Part shown: positions 1 to 8,502 of the stretch, one piece after another
How the letters are laid out: every line of letters begins with the position of its first letter
Numbering within the stretch: the first letter of the stretch is position 1
From: Aureibacillus halotolerans
GTDB taxonomy: Bacteria > Bacillota > Bacilli > Bacillales > DSM-28697
Reading direction: 5' to 3'
DNA: 64,000 bases
Assembly: GCF_004363045.1 (NCBI RefSeq)
Contig: NZ_SNYJ01000012.1
Span: 62,001-126,000 of the forward strand
The notes under the pieces: generated by a model
The model's input: only the letters and a program-made list of their open reading frames with translations
What the model was told of the DNA's origin: nothing
The model's database searches: none
Made by a program: the position numbers and the translations under genes

Positions 1-215
1 GGGGGATGAATCTTTTTACGGGACAATTTGTCTGAGGGTTTACATGGTGTATCTTTTGAAGTATAATAGAACATATGATCGTATGTTTATTTCACGGAGA
101 AAGTTAGTGCCATCGTCGCCCATAAAGTCTATAAGTTCTGTGACGTCTGGCGTCTCCAATCGATATGGTGAAATAAATAGTTTCAAAATCAAGGGAGAAA
201 GTGAGGTGATTTGAT

Positions 216-1298
216 ATGAGTAAGCAAAACAAAGCCTATAAGTTTCGACTGTATCCAACAAAAGAACAGGAAGTAATGATACGAAAAACCTTTGGTTGTG
301 TGCGCTTTGTCTATAATAAAATGTTAGCCGAACGAATGGAAACGTATGAACGCCTAAAAGAGGATAAAGAAGAATTGAAAAAGGTCAAACATCCTACTCC
401 GGCTAAATATAAAAATGAATACGAATGGCTCAAAGAAGTGGACTCGTTAGCGTTGGCAAACGCACAATTAAATATAAGCAGGGCATATAAAGCGTTTTTT
501 AGTGGCATTGCTAGGTTTCCGAAATTCAAAAGCAAACGCCATAAACAAAGCTATACAACGAATGTCGTCAATGGAAATATTCAGTTGTTGGATGGTCATA
601 TCAAGTTACCTAAACTGAAAAAGGTCAAAATTAAACAACACAGAAAAATACCTGAAAATTGCAAAATCAAATCTTGTACCCTATCTATGACTTCATCAGG
701 AAAATATTATATTTCGATTCTTACAGAGTACGAGAAGGAGATTGAACGCAAAAAAATTGAAAAAGTCGTAGGGTTAGATTTTGCGATGAACGGGTTGTTT
801 GTCGATAGCGAGGGTGAGAAAGCCAATTACCCTAGGTTTTACCGACAAACGCTTGCGAAATTAGCAAAGGAACAACGTAAACTATCCCGTAAAAAGAAAG
901 GATCTTCAAATGGGCATAAACAACGTATTCGAGTCGCTACCATTCATGAAAAAGTTGCCAATCAACGAAAAAACTTTCTTCACCATAAATCAAAGGAGTT
1001 AGCGTCTACTTACGATGCGGTTGTCATTGAAGATTTAGACATGAAGGGAATGTCACAAGCACTTCGCTTCGGTAAAAGCATCGCTGATAATGGCTGGGGG
1101 ATGTTCACTTCTTTCTTACAGTACAAACTAAACGAACAAGGGAAACATCTTATCAAAATTGATAAATGGTACCCATCTACAAAAACGTGTTCGAGTTGCG
1201 GAGATACCCAACCAATGCCCCTGGGAATCAAGACATATGTGTGTTCGTGTGGGCTACATCTTGCTAGGGATTATAATGCAGCACTCAATATCAAATAA
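216..1298 (+). CDS. tnpB: RNA-guided endonuclease TnpB, IS200/IS605 family (OrfB)
   Basis: 360-residue TnpB, the nuclease relative of Cas12 carried by IS200/IS605 elements; family members use an RNA from the element's right end to cut DNA. Visible: N-terminal helix-turn-helix-like start with KFRLYPTKEQ, RuvC motif I with D188 (GLDFAMNG), RuvC II with E272 (VIEDLDM), a zinc ribbon with C325, C328, C343 and C345, and RuvC III with D352 (ARDYNAAL). All three acidic residues are present, so the protein looks intact. Start ATG 216 follows GAGGTGA with good spacing. No TnpA transposase is seen in the 215 bases upstream, so the element is either a TnpB-only type or cut by the window edge. It sits immediately 5' of a truncated LacI-family gene. 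Confidence 0.95.
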   Translation: MSKQNKAYKFRLYPTKEQEVMIRKTFGCVRFVYNKMLAERMETYERLKEDKEELKKVKHPTPAKYKNEYEWLKEVDSLALANAQLNISRAYKAFFSGIARFPKFKSKRHKQSYTTNVVNGNIQLLDGHIKLPKLKKVKIKQHRKIPENCKIKSCTLSMTSSGKYYISILTEYEKEIERKKIEKVVGLDFAMNGLFVDSEGEKANYPRFYRQTLAKLAKEQRKLSRKKKGSSNGHKQRIRVATIHEKVANQRKNFLHHKSKELASTYDAVVIEDLDMKGMSQALRFGKSIADNGWGMFTSFLQYKLNEQGKHLIKIDKWYPSTKTCSSCGDTQPMPLGIKTYVCSCGLHLARDYNAALNIK

Positions 1299-1458
1299 AG
1301 AAGGTATTCGCTTAGTAGCAAGTACCTAATGAACATAAAACTCTTGGAACAAGAGGGTTAGCTTGGTCAATTTCGTCAGCTACCAAAAGAGGCGACTACC
1401 CAAGAAGCACCCACTTCAGGCAACCTCTGTAAGGCTGGTAAGTGATGGGAGTAGTTCA
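1299..1458 (+). ncRNA. Right end of the TnpB element and probable omega RNA
   Basis: The 160 bases after the tnpB stop hold the usual right-end architecture: a foldable stretch ending in a hairpin of the form CCCACTT...AAGTGATGGG (about 1407-1449) and then GTAGTTCAC (1451-1459), the kind of terminal sequence seen in OrfB elements. In characterised TnpB systems this region, with the 3' part of tnpB, is the guide RNA scaffold, and the guide is copied from the flank just beyond. The exact element end was not determined; if it lies near 1459, the guide would begin there. Confidence 0.55.
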
Positions 1459-1488
1459 CCGTTCTGGTATAAAATGTGTGTGAATTAA

Positions 1489-1872
1489 AAGCAAGCTGCC
1501 ACAAAACAAAGAGTCGAGGAAGACGCAAAAACATTATACAAAGCGACGAAATTGTTGATCGCACAGGGAGACCTTCCAGAAGCGATTTTTTACGGCAATG
1601 ATGAAATGGCAATTGGCGGACTTCAAGCCTTCAAGGAAGGACAAATCAAAATGCCAGGGGATATCTCGGTGATCGGTTTTGACGATATTCAATTAGCAGA
1701 ATATGTGTCGCCGCCTTTGACCACGATTAAACAACCAAAATATGATATGGGGGCCCTCTCAGCTCATTTGATCTTTCAATTTTTAGAGAGAAAGAAAATT
1801 AATCAACAGTATAAGCTGTCGACCGAACTGGTGGGAAGAAACTCTGTAGCGAATAAAGCACCGTTGTTGTGA
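1489..1872 (+). pseudogene. LacI-family regulator, C-terminal fragment
   Basis: The open frame runs from a stop at 1486 to the stop at 1872 and encodes the last ~120 residues of a LacI/GalR repressor: FYGNDEMAIGGLQAF, PGDISVIGFDDIQLAEY and PPLTTIKQP are classic periplasmic-binding-like core motifs. The HTH domain and the first half of the sensor domain are missing, and no plausible start with a ribosome binding site exists, so this is a remnant. The TnpB element lies directly upstream and probably took part in the truncation. Because the next genes are a fructan uptake operon, the lost protein was probably its repressor (inference). Confidence 0.85.
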
Positions 1873-1948
1873 AAACAGGTGGGGAAAGAGCTACGATGCG
1901 CTTGCTCTTGGGTCGATCGGGCTATCTAGGATGCGATTTGTCACTCAT

Positions 1949-1985
1949 AAAACGACCCTTAACAGCACATGTTAAGGGTCGTTTT
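1949..1985 (+). terminator. Rho-independent terminator after the lacI remnant
   Basis: Perfect 16-bp inverted repeat (AAAACGACCCTTAACA / TGTTAAGGGTCGTTTT) around a 5-nt loop. T-rich on both strands, so it could act in both directions. Confidence 0.85.
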
Positions 1986-2019
1986 GCGTTAAGTAGAATA
2001 GGGCGTTAGATTGCATTTT

Positions 2020-2095
2020 CTACTGGTTGTGGAGATGAGCGTCTTGAGTGCGTGGTGTAGAACGGTCGAGTCCCGAGCACCACGCATTTTTAAAT
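2020..2095 (-). pseudogene. DoxX-family C-terminal fragment
   Basis: On the minus strand this stretch reads KNAWCSGLDRSTP and stops at a TAG (2022-2020). It resembles the C-terminal end (RNAGRLGLDRYTT) of the intact DoxX gene at 7790-8302, also at the DNA level (the shared CTTGAGTG and AACGGTC blocks). Nothing upstream on this strand continues the gene. It appears to be the tail of a second, deleted doxX copy on the other side of the fructan operon. Confidence 0.6.
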
Positions 2096-2189
2096 AAATA
2101 AGTTATATGTAATTCAGGGAAAAGTCGACTTATTGGCAGGTTCGAATGAATATACCTAATTATTATCTAACTAATAAAATAATTATCTA

Positions 2190-2217
2190 TTTACAAACAA
2201 TAGATATATGATATAGT
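2190..2217 (+). promoter_or_regulatory. Probable sigma-A promoter of the fructan operon
   Basis: TTTACA (2190-2195), a 16-bp spacer, TATAGT (2212-2217) in a very AT-rich stretch. It lies about 270 bases before the first permease gene. An inverted repeat GCGTAT...ATACGC at 2283-2307 lies downstream and could be an operator for the lost LacI-type regulator. Confidence 0.5.
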
Positions 2218-2386
2218 TTAAAACTGTAGCTACTTATTAAAATAGAATTATAAACTAAAACGTAGAAGGGAGTTGTATGGAAGCGTATACAGTATGTTTC
2301 AATACGCATCATCTTGCTCCACAAGCTTGGTTGCCTGGCCACTAGAAAGTAATGATTCATTTTAAAAAGATATATCTCATTATTTA

Positions 2387-2400
2387 TGAAAGTGCTTTCG
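2387..2400 (+). promoter_or_regulatory. cre-like site in the fructan operon leader
   Basis: TGAAAGTGCTTTCG matches the CcpA consensus TGWAARCGYTWNCW at 12 of 14 positions. It lies downstream of the putative promoter, a position where CcpA acts as a roadblock. Confidence 0.4.
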
Positions 2401-2484
2401 TGAGTATATTAATTCGTAAATGCGTCAACGTGTTAATGGACTTTTTTAGAAATGAATCTAGCATAGATGGGAGGAGCTTCTTGG

Positions 2485-3450
2485 TTGAAACAATTATCAA
2501 AGGCAGACAAAACGACCGAAATACTGCCGAAATCAAAACCATCCATTTACCAAAACCTTAAATACATGAAGACGAACTACATGCTCTACATGTTTATTCT
2601 ACCAGCCATCTTATTGACGTTAGTTTTCAAGTATTTCCCGATGTATGGAACAGTGATTGCCTTTAAAGATTTTAATCCGATCAAAGGAATTCTAGGAAGC
2701 GACTGGGTAGGGTTTGAGCATTTTACAAGTTTTTTAACGTCACCTAATTTTATGCGAATATTGCTAAATACCATTCAACTCAGTTCATTTGAGCTACTGT
2801 TAGGTTTTCCTGCACCTATTATATTGGCGTTGATGATCAATCAAGTGAGACGTGCGAAGGTCAAACAGAACATTCAATTAATCATTTATGCCCCTCACTT
2901 TATTTCCGTCATCGTTATCTCTGGTATGTTATTTATCTTTCTTTCGCCTACAGGTCCAGTCAATGCCTTACTAACGCCCTTAATAGGGAATCCTGTTTCG
3001 TTTATGTCCGATCCAGACGCGTTTCGCTCCATCTATATTCTGTCCGGTATTTGGCAAGGGGCAGGGTTTGCGTCCATTATTTACGTGGCTGCGCTGTCGA
3101 ACGTCGACCCTCAGTTGCATGATGCCGCTACGATTGACGGAGCAACATTACTACAGCGGATTCGGCACATTGATCTGCCGACGCTTAAGCCTGTGATGGC
3201 CGTTCTCTTTATTCTTGCAGCAGGAGGCATCATGGCGATCGGATTTGAAAAGGCTTACTTGCTTCAAACGTCGATGAATTTGCCCGCTTCAGAAATTCTC
3301 CCGACCTATGTTTACAAAAGAGGGTTGCAAGCAGGCGATTTTTCATTTGCCACCGCAGTAGGCTTATTCAATGCGGTTGCGAACGTCATTTTATTACTGC
3401 TCGTTAATTCAATCGTGAAAAAACTAAATGAGGGCGATGGTCTTTTATAG
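2485..3450 (+). CDS. Sugar ABC transporter permease, LplB-like
   Basis: Inner-membrane permease of a carbohydrate ABC importer of the LplB/YteP type. About six hydrophobic segments are visible, and the cytoplasmic EAA loop that contacts the ATPase reads DAATIDGATLLQRIRHIDLP. An ATG at 2467 is in frame, but GGGAGGAG (2469-2476) overlaps it and sits 8 nt before TTG 2485, so TTG 2485 is the better start (321 residues). It is the first gene of a four-gene run (permease, permease, binding lipoprotein, GH32 hydrolase). No ATPase gene is present; such systems commonly share an MsmX-type ATPase encoded elsewhere. Confidence 0.93.
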   Translation: MKQLSKADKTTEILPKSKPSIYQNLKYMKTNYMLYMFILPAILLTLVFKYFPMYGTVIAFKDFNPIKGILGSDWVGFEHFTSFLTSPNFMRILLNTIQLSSFELLLGFPAPIILALMINQVRRAKVKQNIQLIIYAPHFISVIVISGMLFIFLSPTGPVNALLTPLIGNPVSFMSDPDAFRSIYILSGIWQGAGFASIIYVAALSNVDPQLHDAATIDGATLLQRIRHIDLPTLKPVMAVLFILAAGGIMAIGFEKAYLLQTSMNLPASEILPTYVYKRGLQAGDFSFATAVGLFNAVANVILLLLVNSIVKKLNEGDGLL

Positions 3451-3467
3451 AAAGGTGGGTTCTCCAG

Positions 3468-4352
3468 GTGAGTCTTAACAGACATACAAAAGGCGATAAA
3501 ACGTTATTAATCATCAATTATGTCCTATTGGGTTTGGTCGTTTGCATCGTTTTAGTTCCGTTGCTTTACGTATTACTGGCCTCCTTTTTACAGCCAAGCA
3601 TTCTCCTCACGAAAGGCATTTCATTTAATGCCGCTGATTGGACGTTGGATGGGTATCAAAAGATCTTTCAAGACGCAACCATAATGAGGTCGTTCTTGAA
3701 TTCAATGATGTATGCAGTCGGCTTCACTTTGGTCACTGTCGTCGTCTCCATTCTGGCTGGCTATACCCTTTCGGTTGATGGACTTGTTGGCAGGAAAAGC
3801 ATCATGATTTTCTTTTTAATTACAATGTTCTTTAATGGAGGGCTTATCCCAACTTACTTTGTCGTCAAAAACCTTGGGTTGCTTGATACAATGTGGGCGA
3901 TTATTCTTCCAAGTGCCATTTCCGTGTGGAACATCATTTTGGCGAGAACGTTTTTTAAAGGGCTCCCGAATGAGTTAAAAGAAGCGGCACGGATTGATGG
4001 GGCCACGGATCTAATGATCTTCCTGAAAATCATTGTCCCATTATCAAAACCGATTATTTTTGTGTTAGCTTTGTATGCGTTTATCGGACAGTGGAACGCC
4101 TATTTTGAGGCGATGATCTATCTCGAAGATCAGTTGAAATACCCACTACAGCTTGTATTGCGTGAAATACTTATTCAAAACCAAGTGGAACCCGGCATGA
4201 TTGGGGATCGACAGGAACAAGCTGAGCTCCAGAGAATCGCAGAGATGATCAAATATTCGTCGATCGTCATTGCCAGTGTCCCGTTACTCGTCATGTACCC
4301 GTTTTTTCAAAAATATTTCGAAAAAGGGGTTATGGTCGGTTCATTAAAGTAA
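3468..4352 (+). CDS. Sugar ABC transporter permease, YtcP-like
   Basis: Second permease of the importer, 294 residues with a GTG start 17 bases after the previous stop and AAAGGTGGG as ribosome binding site. The EAA loop (KEAARIDGATDLMIFLKIIVP) and the typical YtcP C-terminus (YPFFQKYFEKGVMVGSLK) identify the subfamily, which pairs with LplB-type partners and long LplA-type binding lipoproteins. It forms the membrane channel with the preceding gene product. A stump of a gene of the same family occurs at 59165-59304. Confidence 0.93.
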   Translation: MSLNRHTKGDKTLLIINYVLLGLVVCIVLVPLLYVLLASFLQPSILLTKGISFNAADWTLDGYQKIFQDATIMRSFLNSMMYAVGFTLVTVVVSILAGYTLSVDGLVGRKSIMIFFLITMFFNGGLIPTYFVVKNLGLLDTMWAIILPSAISVWNIILARTFFKGLPNELKEAARIDGATDLMIFLKIIVPLSKPIIFVLALYAFIGQWNAYFEAMIYLEDQLKYPLQLVLREILIQNQVEPGMIGDRQEQAELQRIAEMIKYSSIVIASVPLLVMYPFFQKYFEKGVMVGSLK

Positions 4353-4437
4353 GTGTGCTTGACTCCGTCCACCTAAGGCAGAGCATACGTCGCTAGCCTA
4401 AACAAATGAAATGCATATAAAAAGGAGATGGAAGAAA

Positions 4438-6060
4438 ATGAGGAAACGATACAATCGTACGTTAATCACATTTTTGTTATGTGGGGTCACTGTCATCGCG
4501 GGGTGTAGTTCTGGTGGAAATAAGGCAGCCTCAGAAGCATATGAATTAGAAAATATAACATTTCCTCTAGAAGAAGAAGTGTCATTGAAGATTATGACGT
4601 CAAGTTCAGCGCTTGCCCCAGAAGATCCAAACGAAAAGCTGCTCGTTCAGCGTCTTGAAGAACAAACTGGAGTTCACATTGAATGGGCGAATTATACAGG
4701 GGAGACGTTTGGAGAAAAACGAAACCTTTCCGTTGCCAGCGGCGAGCTTCCAGATGCCATCATGAACGCAGGGTACAGCGACTTTGAATTATTGAGTTTA
4801 GGGCAAGATGGTGTCATTCTGCCTCTTGAAGACCTCATAGAGCAACACATGCCGAACCTTCAGGCTGTACTCGATAAAGCCCCTGAATACAGAGAAATGA
4901 TGACTGCACCGGATGGGCATATCTACGCGTTCCCTTGGATTGAAGAGCTCGGTTCTGGAAAAGAAAGCATACATTCCGTCGCTGGTCTCCCATGGATCAA
5001 CGTAGAGTGGTTGGACAATGTAGGGCTAGACATGCCAACAACGACGGAAGAATTAGAAGAAGCTCTCCTAGCATTTAAAACAAAAGACCCCAATGGCAAT
5101 GGGGAAGCTGATGAAATTCCAATGTCTTTCATCATCAACAATGGTGCAGAAGATCCGGGATTTTTGTTTGGATCGTTTGGCCTAGGGGATAACGGGGATC
5201 ATACCGTCGTTTCAAACGAAGGAGATGTCGTTTTCACGGCAGCACAAGCAGGGTATAAAGAAGGCATTAAGTACTTAAATGGACTTTATGAACAGCAATT
5301 AATCGATATTGAAGCGTTTGAGCAGGATTGGAATACGTACGTTGCTAAAGGACGAGAAGGTCGATACGGCATGTACTTTACTTGGGACAAAGCGAGTACG
5401 ACAGGAATGAATGATACGTATAAACTTATGCCCCCCTTGGAAGGACCAGATGGACATAAAAATGTAACGAGAGCAAACGGCATGGGTTTTGATCGTGGAA
5501 GGATGGTCATTACAACCGCAAACCAGAATTTAGAGTTAACGGCGAAATGGATTGATCAGCTTTACGATCCGCATATGTCTGTGCAAGCAAACTGGGGAAC
5601 GTATGGCAGTGACACAGTGCAGAACATCTTTGAGTTTGATGAGGGTGAACAGATGCTCAAGCACTTGCCGCTGGAAGGAACACCGCCAGGAGAATTAAGA
5701 GGGAAAACGTCAATTGGCGGGCCGTTAGCAATTCTAGATGAATATTACGGAACAGTGACGACAAAACCAGATGATGCCGCCTGGAGATTAGATTTACTGA
5801 AAGAAGTGATGGTTCCCCACATGAGTGCAGAGAATATCTATCCTCGGTTGTTTCAATCCGTAGACGTTCTTGAGAGATTGTCTGAAATCGAGGCAGATTT
5901 AATTCCTTATGTGGAAAGGAAAAAAGCAGAGTGGATTACAAATGGAACAGTGGAAGAGGAATGGGAAGACTATTTAGCGGAGCTTGATCGGTTAGGCTTT
6001 CAAGAATGGTTGGAGATTAAACAAGCTGCATACGATGAATTCATGGAGGCACAACAATGA
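4438..6060 (+). CDS. Extracellular sugar-binding lipoprotein, LplA-like
   Basis: Substrate-binding protein of the same importer, 540 residues from ATG 4438, which is preceded by AAAAGGAG; a longer frame from 4411 has no binding site. A basic start, a hydrophobic core and the lipobox VIAGC (C23) mark a lipoprotein anchored on the outer face of the membrane. The length (over 500 residues) and the feature order match LplA/YtcQ-type proteins, which bind oligosaccharides or sugar acids. With GH32 as the next gene the ligand is probably a short fructan or sucrose-like sugar (inference). Its stop overlaps the next start (ATGA). Confidence 0.92.
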   Translation: MRKRYNRTLITFLLCGVTVIAGCSSGGNKAASEAYELENITFPLEEEVSLKIMTSSSALAPEDPNEKLLVQRLEEQTGVHIEWANYTGETFGEKRNLSVASGELPDAIMNAGYSDFELLSLGQDGVILPLEDLIEQHMPNLQAVLDKAPEYREMMTAPDGHIYAFPWIEELGSGKESIHSVAGLPWINVEWLDNVGLDMPTTTEELEEALLAFKTKDPNGNGEADEIPMSFIINNGAEDPGFLFGSFGLGDNGDHTVVSNEGDVVFTAAQAGYKEGIKYLNGLYEQQLIDIEAFEQDWNTYVAKGREGRYGMYFTWDKASTTGMNDTYKLMPPLEGPDGHKNVTRANGMGFDRGRMVITTANQNLELTAKWIDQLYDPHMSVQANWGTYGSDTVQNIFEFDEGEQMLKHLPLEGTPPGELRGKTSIGGPLAILDEYYGTVTTKPDDAAWRLDLLKEVMVPHMSAENIYPRLFQSVDVLERLSEIEADLIPYVERKKAEWITNGTVEEEWEDYLAELDRLGFQEWLEIKQAAYDEFMEAQQ

Positions 6061-7514
6061 CAATTGAAGCGACTCGTAAATACAGACCTACGTTACATTT
6101 TGCGCCAAAGCAAAATTGGATGAACGATCCCAACGGACTCGTTTACTTTGAAGGAGAATACCATCTCTTTTTTCAACATAATCCACATGATACTGTCCAT
6201 GGCCCTATGTATTGGGGGCATGCGGTCAGTAAAGATCTGATCCAATGGGAGGAGCTGGACATCGCGTTGCACCCGGATGAACTGGGAACAATGTTCTCCG
6301 GAAGCGCTGTTATCGACTGGCATAATACGAGCGGATTCTTCCCAGAGAAGCCAGGAATCGTGGCCATTTTTACACATCATTTGGATCGTGGTGCTGGGAA
6401 GCATGCAAAGGAATCGCAGAGTCTCGCTTACAGCCATGACAACGGCAGAACATGGACGAAATATGAAGGAAACCCTGTCCTTGAGCACGACACTAAAATT
6501 GATTTCAGGGACCCAAAGGTGATGTGGCATCATGAAACGAATACGTGGGTCATGGTCGTGGCGTCAGAACAAACGATTTCATTTTATACGTCAGCCAATC
6601 TGATCGATTGGCAGTTTGAGAGTGAGTTTGGCGATGGCATCGGCGCGCACGATGGCGTATGGGAATGCACGGACTTGTTTGAATTGGATGTGATCAATCA
6701 GGATGAAAGCAAGTGGGTGCTTATTGTTAGCGTTGGGGGAAATCATTCACTTGATGTAGGAACGCGTACGCAATACTATATCGGCACGTTTGATGGCACA
6801 ACATTTACAGCAGATCCTGAATCGATTGACTGGCTCGATCATGGCAGAGACAGTTATGCAGGTGTCAGCTTTTCAGATATTCCTGAAGCAGATGGACGGC
6901 GCATTTACATGGCATGGATGACCAATTCGAAATATGCACAGATTGTCCCGACAGAAGGCTGGAGAGGGCAAATGAATCTACCAAGAGAGCTTTCACTTCG
7001 TAAACATGGAAATATTTATCGCTTGTATCAACAGCCAGTGAGGGAATTGGACACCTATTTCACCAGAAAATATGACATTCATGCAGAAGTTGTCAATCAA
7101 TCGAGTGAAAAATCGTATCAGATTGATGCAGCACCCGTAGACATCAATTTGACCATTGAGAACAAAGACGCCTCTCAGTATGGCATTCAGGTGTATCATA
7201 CAGATGAGCAATGGACGCGGATAGTCTATGAAGCGGAAACCAATCGCCTTGTACTGGATCGTGCAAACACGGGCAACGTCGGCTTTTCTGAATATTTTCT
7301 CCAACAGCAAGCGATCTCGTTAGAGGAAGCCAAACAGCTTAAATTGCAAATCATCGTGGATGCATCGTCCATTGAAGTGTTTGTGAATGACGGAGCGTAT
7401 GCGTTGAGCAGCTTAGTGTATCCAGATCAACCGTGTAAACGAATAGAGGTTTTTGCGGCTGACGGCAGTATTGAAATTGTTGAAGGACATATTTCTACGT
7501 TTGTGAAGCAATAA
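6057..7514 (+). CDS. Glycoside hydrolase family 32 beta-fructosidase
   Basis: 485-residue GH32 enzyme that hydrolyses beta-fructosides (sucrose, levan or inulin oligomers). The three catalytic signatures are present: WMNDPNG with nucleophile D24, RDP with transition-state stabiliser D152, and WECTDLF with acid/base E203. A C-terminal beta-sandwich (about residues 340-485) follows the five-bladed propeller. There is no signal peptide, so the enzyme acts in the cytoplasm on sugar imported by the three preceding gene products. Translation is coupled to the binding protein by a 4-bp ATGA overlap. Family alone does not separate sucrase, levanase and exo-inulinase activity. Confidence 0.95.
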   Translation: MTIEATRKYRPTLHFAPKQNWMNDPNGLVYFEGEYHLFFQHNPHDTVHGPMYWGHAVSKDLIQWEELDIALHPDELGTMFSGSAVIDWHNTSGFFPEKPGIVAIFTHHLDRGAGKHAKESQSLAYSHDNGRTWTKYEGNPVLEHDTKIDFRDPKVMWHHETNTWVMVVASEQTISFYTSANLIDWQFESEFGDGIGAHDGVWECTDLFELDVINQDESKWVLIVSVGGNHSLDVGTRTQYYIGTFDGTTFTADPESIDWLDHGRDSYAGVSFSDIPEADGRRIYMAWMTNSKYAQIVPTEGWRGQMNLPRELSLRKHGNIYRLYQQPVRELDTYFTRKYDIHAEVVNQSSEKSYQIDAAPVDINLTIENKDASQYGIQVYHTDEQWTRIVYEAETNRLVLDRANTGNVGFSEYFLQQQAISLEEAKQLKLQIIVDASSIEVFVNDGAYALSSLVYPDQPCKRIEVFAADGSIEIVEGHISTFVKQ

Positions 7515-7536
7515 ATAGTGAGTTGTCCAATCCCTT

Positions 7537-7663
7537 AACAAAACAACGGAGGATGTTGTTCGACAAGAGGTAGGAAGGGCAGTCGACCACTTTACATGTA
7601 ACCAAATATGCATATCTCTTGCGCGAACCCAAGTGTACATGAAATCACTGGGGGTTCGCGCAA
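7537..7663 (+). other. Relic CRISPR leader (copy 1)
   Basis: The stretch 7537-7618 (AACAAAACAACGGAG ... AAATATGC) recurs in diverged form at 8700-8785. It ends in a hairpin with arms GCGCGAACCC (7621-7630) and GGGTTCGCGC (7652-7661) that is nearly identical to the hairpin in the leader of the intact array at 10118-10160. The same hairpin followed by T residues may serve as a terminator for the GH32 operon. Confidence 0.6.
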
Positions 7664-7707
7664 ATTTTTAAAAATTACTATTTTCTTTTTATCAGAAGAT
7701 GTTCACT

Positions 7708-7731
7708 GTCGCACGCTGCCTGGATTAAAAT
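7708..7731 (+). repeat. Degenerate CRISPR repeat with internal deletion
   Basis: Starts GTCGCAC and ends CTGGATTAAAAT, matching both ends of the 32-nt repeat of the main array but lacking 8 nt from the hairpin. It lies 45 bases downstream of the relic leader hairpin. Confidence 0.55.
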
Positions 7732-7789
7732 AGTCTGTTCAACAACAAGAAGAAGGGTACTGAGAATATTCAGGAATCAAGCATCTAAT

Positions 7790-8302
7790 TTATATCGGTT
7801 TCTCTGTGGGATGTGGGGTTTGTTTAAAGCTGCCCTTGAGTGTGTGGTAAACTCTTGTTGTATAACGGTCAAGTCCTAAGCGCCCTGCATTTCTTTTGCT
7901 AACAAGAAGGACAATGGCCAAGATGAGCATCAATGGGTTCGTAGAGACTGTTCCCGCGAGTAGGAAAGAGGTGTTCATTACCCCTCCGAAGAAAGCGGCG
8001 CTTTTTGTAAAAAGGCCCAACATTAAGCCAAGTCCGATGAACACTTCACCCCACATGACGAGGAAGCTGAACAGCGCAGCATTCGGTATGGCGACACTCT
8101 CCAAAAAGGCTACATATAGCGGGTAAGCCAAATTCTCGCCTTTTAAAACGGGATTAGCAACTACAGCTTGTAAAAAGCCAGAAGCATCAAAGCCCCCCGT
8201 TACTTTTCCGATACCAGAACTAAACCACATCCATCCTAATGGAATTCGTATGAGCAATAACAGTACCGCAGCAAGTTTAGATGATTGTAAAAAGGTTAAC
8301 AT
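7790..8302 (-). CDS. DoxX-family membrane protein
   Basis: 170-residue protein with four hydrophobic segments, the DoxX fold: RIPLGWMWFSSGIGKVTGG near the N-terminus, MWGEVFIGLGLMLGLFTK in the middle and the C-terminal RNAGRLGLDR. Family members are small quinone-linked or stress-associated membrane proteins (subunits of thiosulfate:quinone oxidoreductase, or CatD/MhqP-like proteins); the substrate here is unknown. ATG 8302 has GGGAGGAAT as binding site. The gene is single and points against its neighbours. Its promoter carries two Rex-like palindromes, which suggests control by the NADH/NAD ratio. Confidence 0.85.
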   Translation of the reverse strand: MLTFLQSSKLAAVLLLLIRIPLGWMWFSSGIGKVTGGFDASGFLQAVVANPVLKGENLAYPLYVAFLESVAIPNAALFSFLVMWGEVFIGLGLMLGLFTKSAAFFGGVMNTSFLLAGTVSTNPLMLILAIVLLVSKRNAGRLGLDRYTTRVYHTLKGSFKQTPHPTEKPI

Positions 8303-8318
8303 CGTGTATTCCTCCCGT

Positions 8319-8389
8319 TTGTGAATGTTTTCACGTTCTTTACACTTTTAGTATATACGACAACTTTGAGTTTGTGAATAATTTCACAT
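8319..8389 (-). promoter_or_regulatory. doxX promoter with two Rex-like operators
   Basis: On the minus strand TTCACA (8378-8373), a 17-bp spacer and TATACT (8355-8350) form a sigma-A promoter. Palindromes TTGTGAATAATTTCACAT (8372-8389, over the -35) and TTGTGAATGTTTTCACG (8319-8335, downstream of the -10) match the Rex consensus TTGTGAAN4TTCACAA. One site over and one site after the promoter is a classic repressor layout. Confidence 0.65.
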
Positions 8390-8502
8390 TAAAATTCACA
8401 GAAAAGTCATATCTTATTGCTCTTTCGCAGTGCAAAAATTACTTTAAACGTTGGCTATGCTTAAGTAGAAGCAAGGTGAAATAGATCGATTGACATCTTG
8501 CA

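Noticed and set aside
40-261. Minus-strand frame left of tnpB (LETPDVTELIDFMGDDGTNF)
   Set aside because: No binding site, overlaps the tnpB start, no family recognised; possibly a remnant but not supportable.
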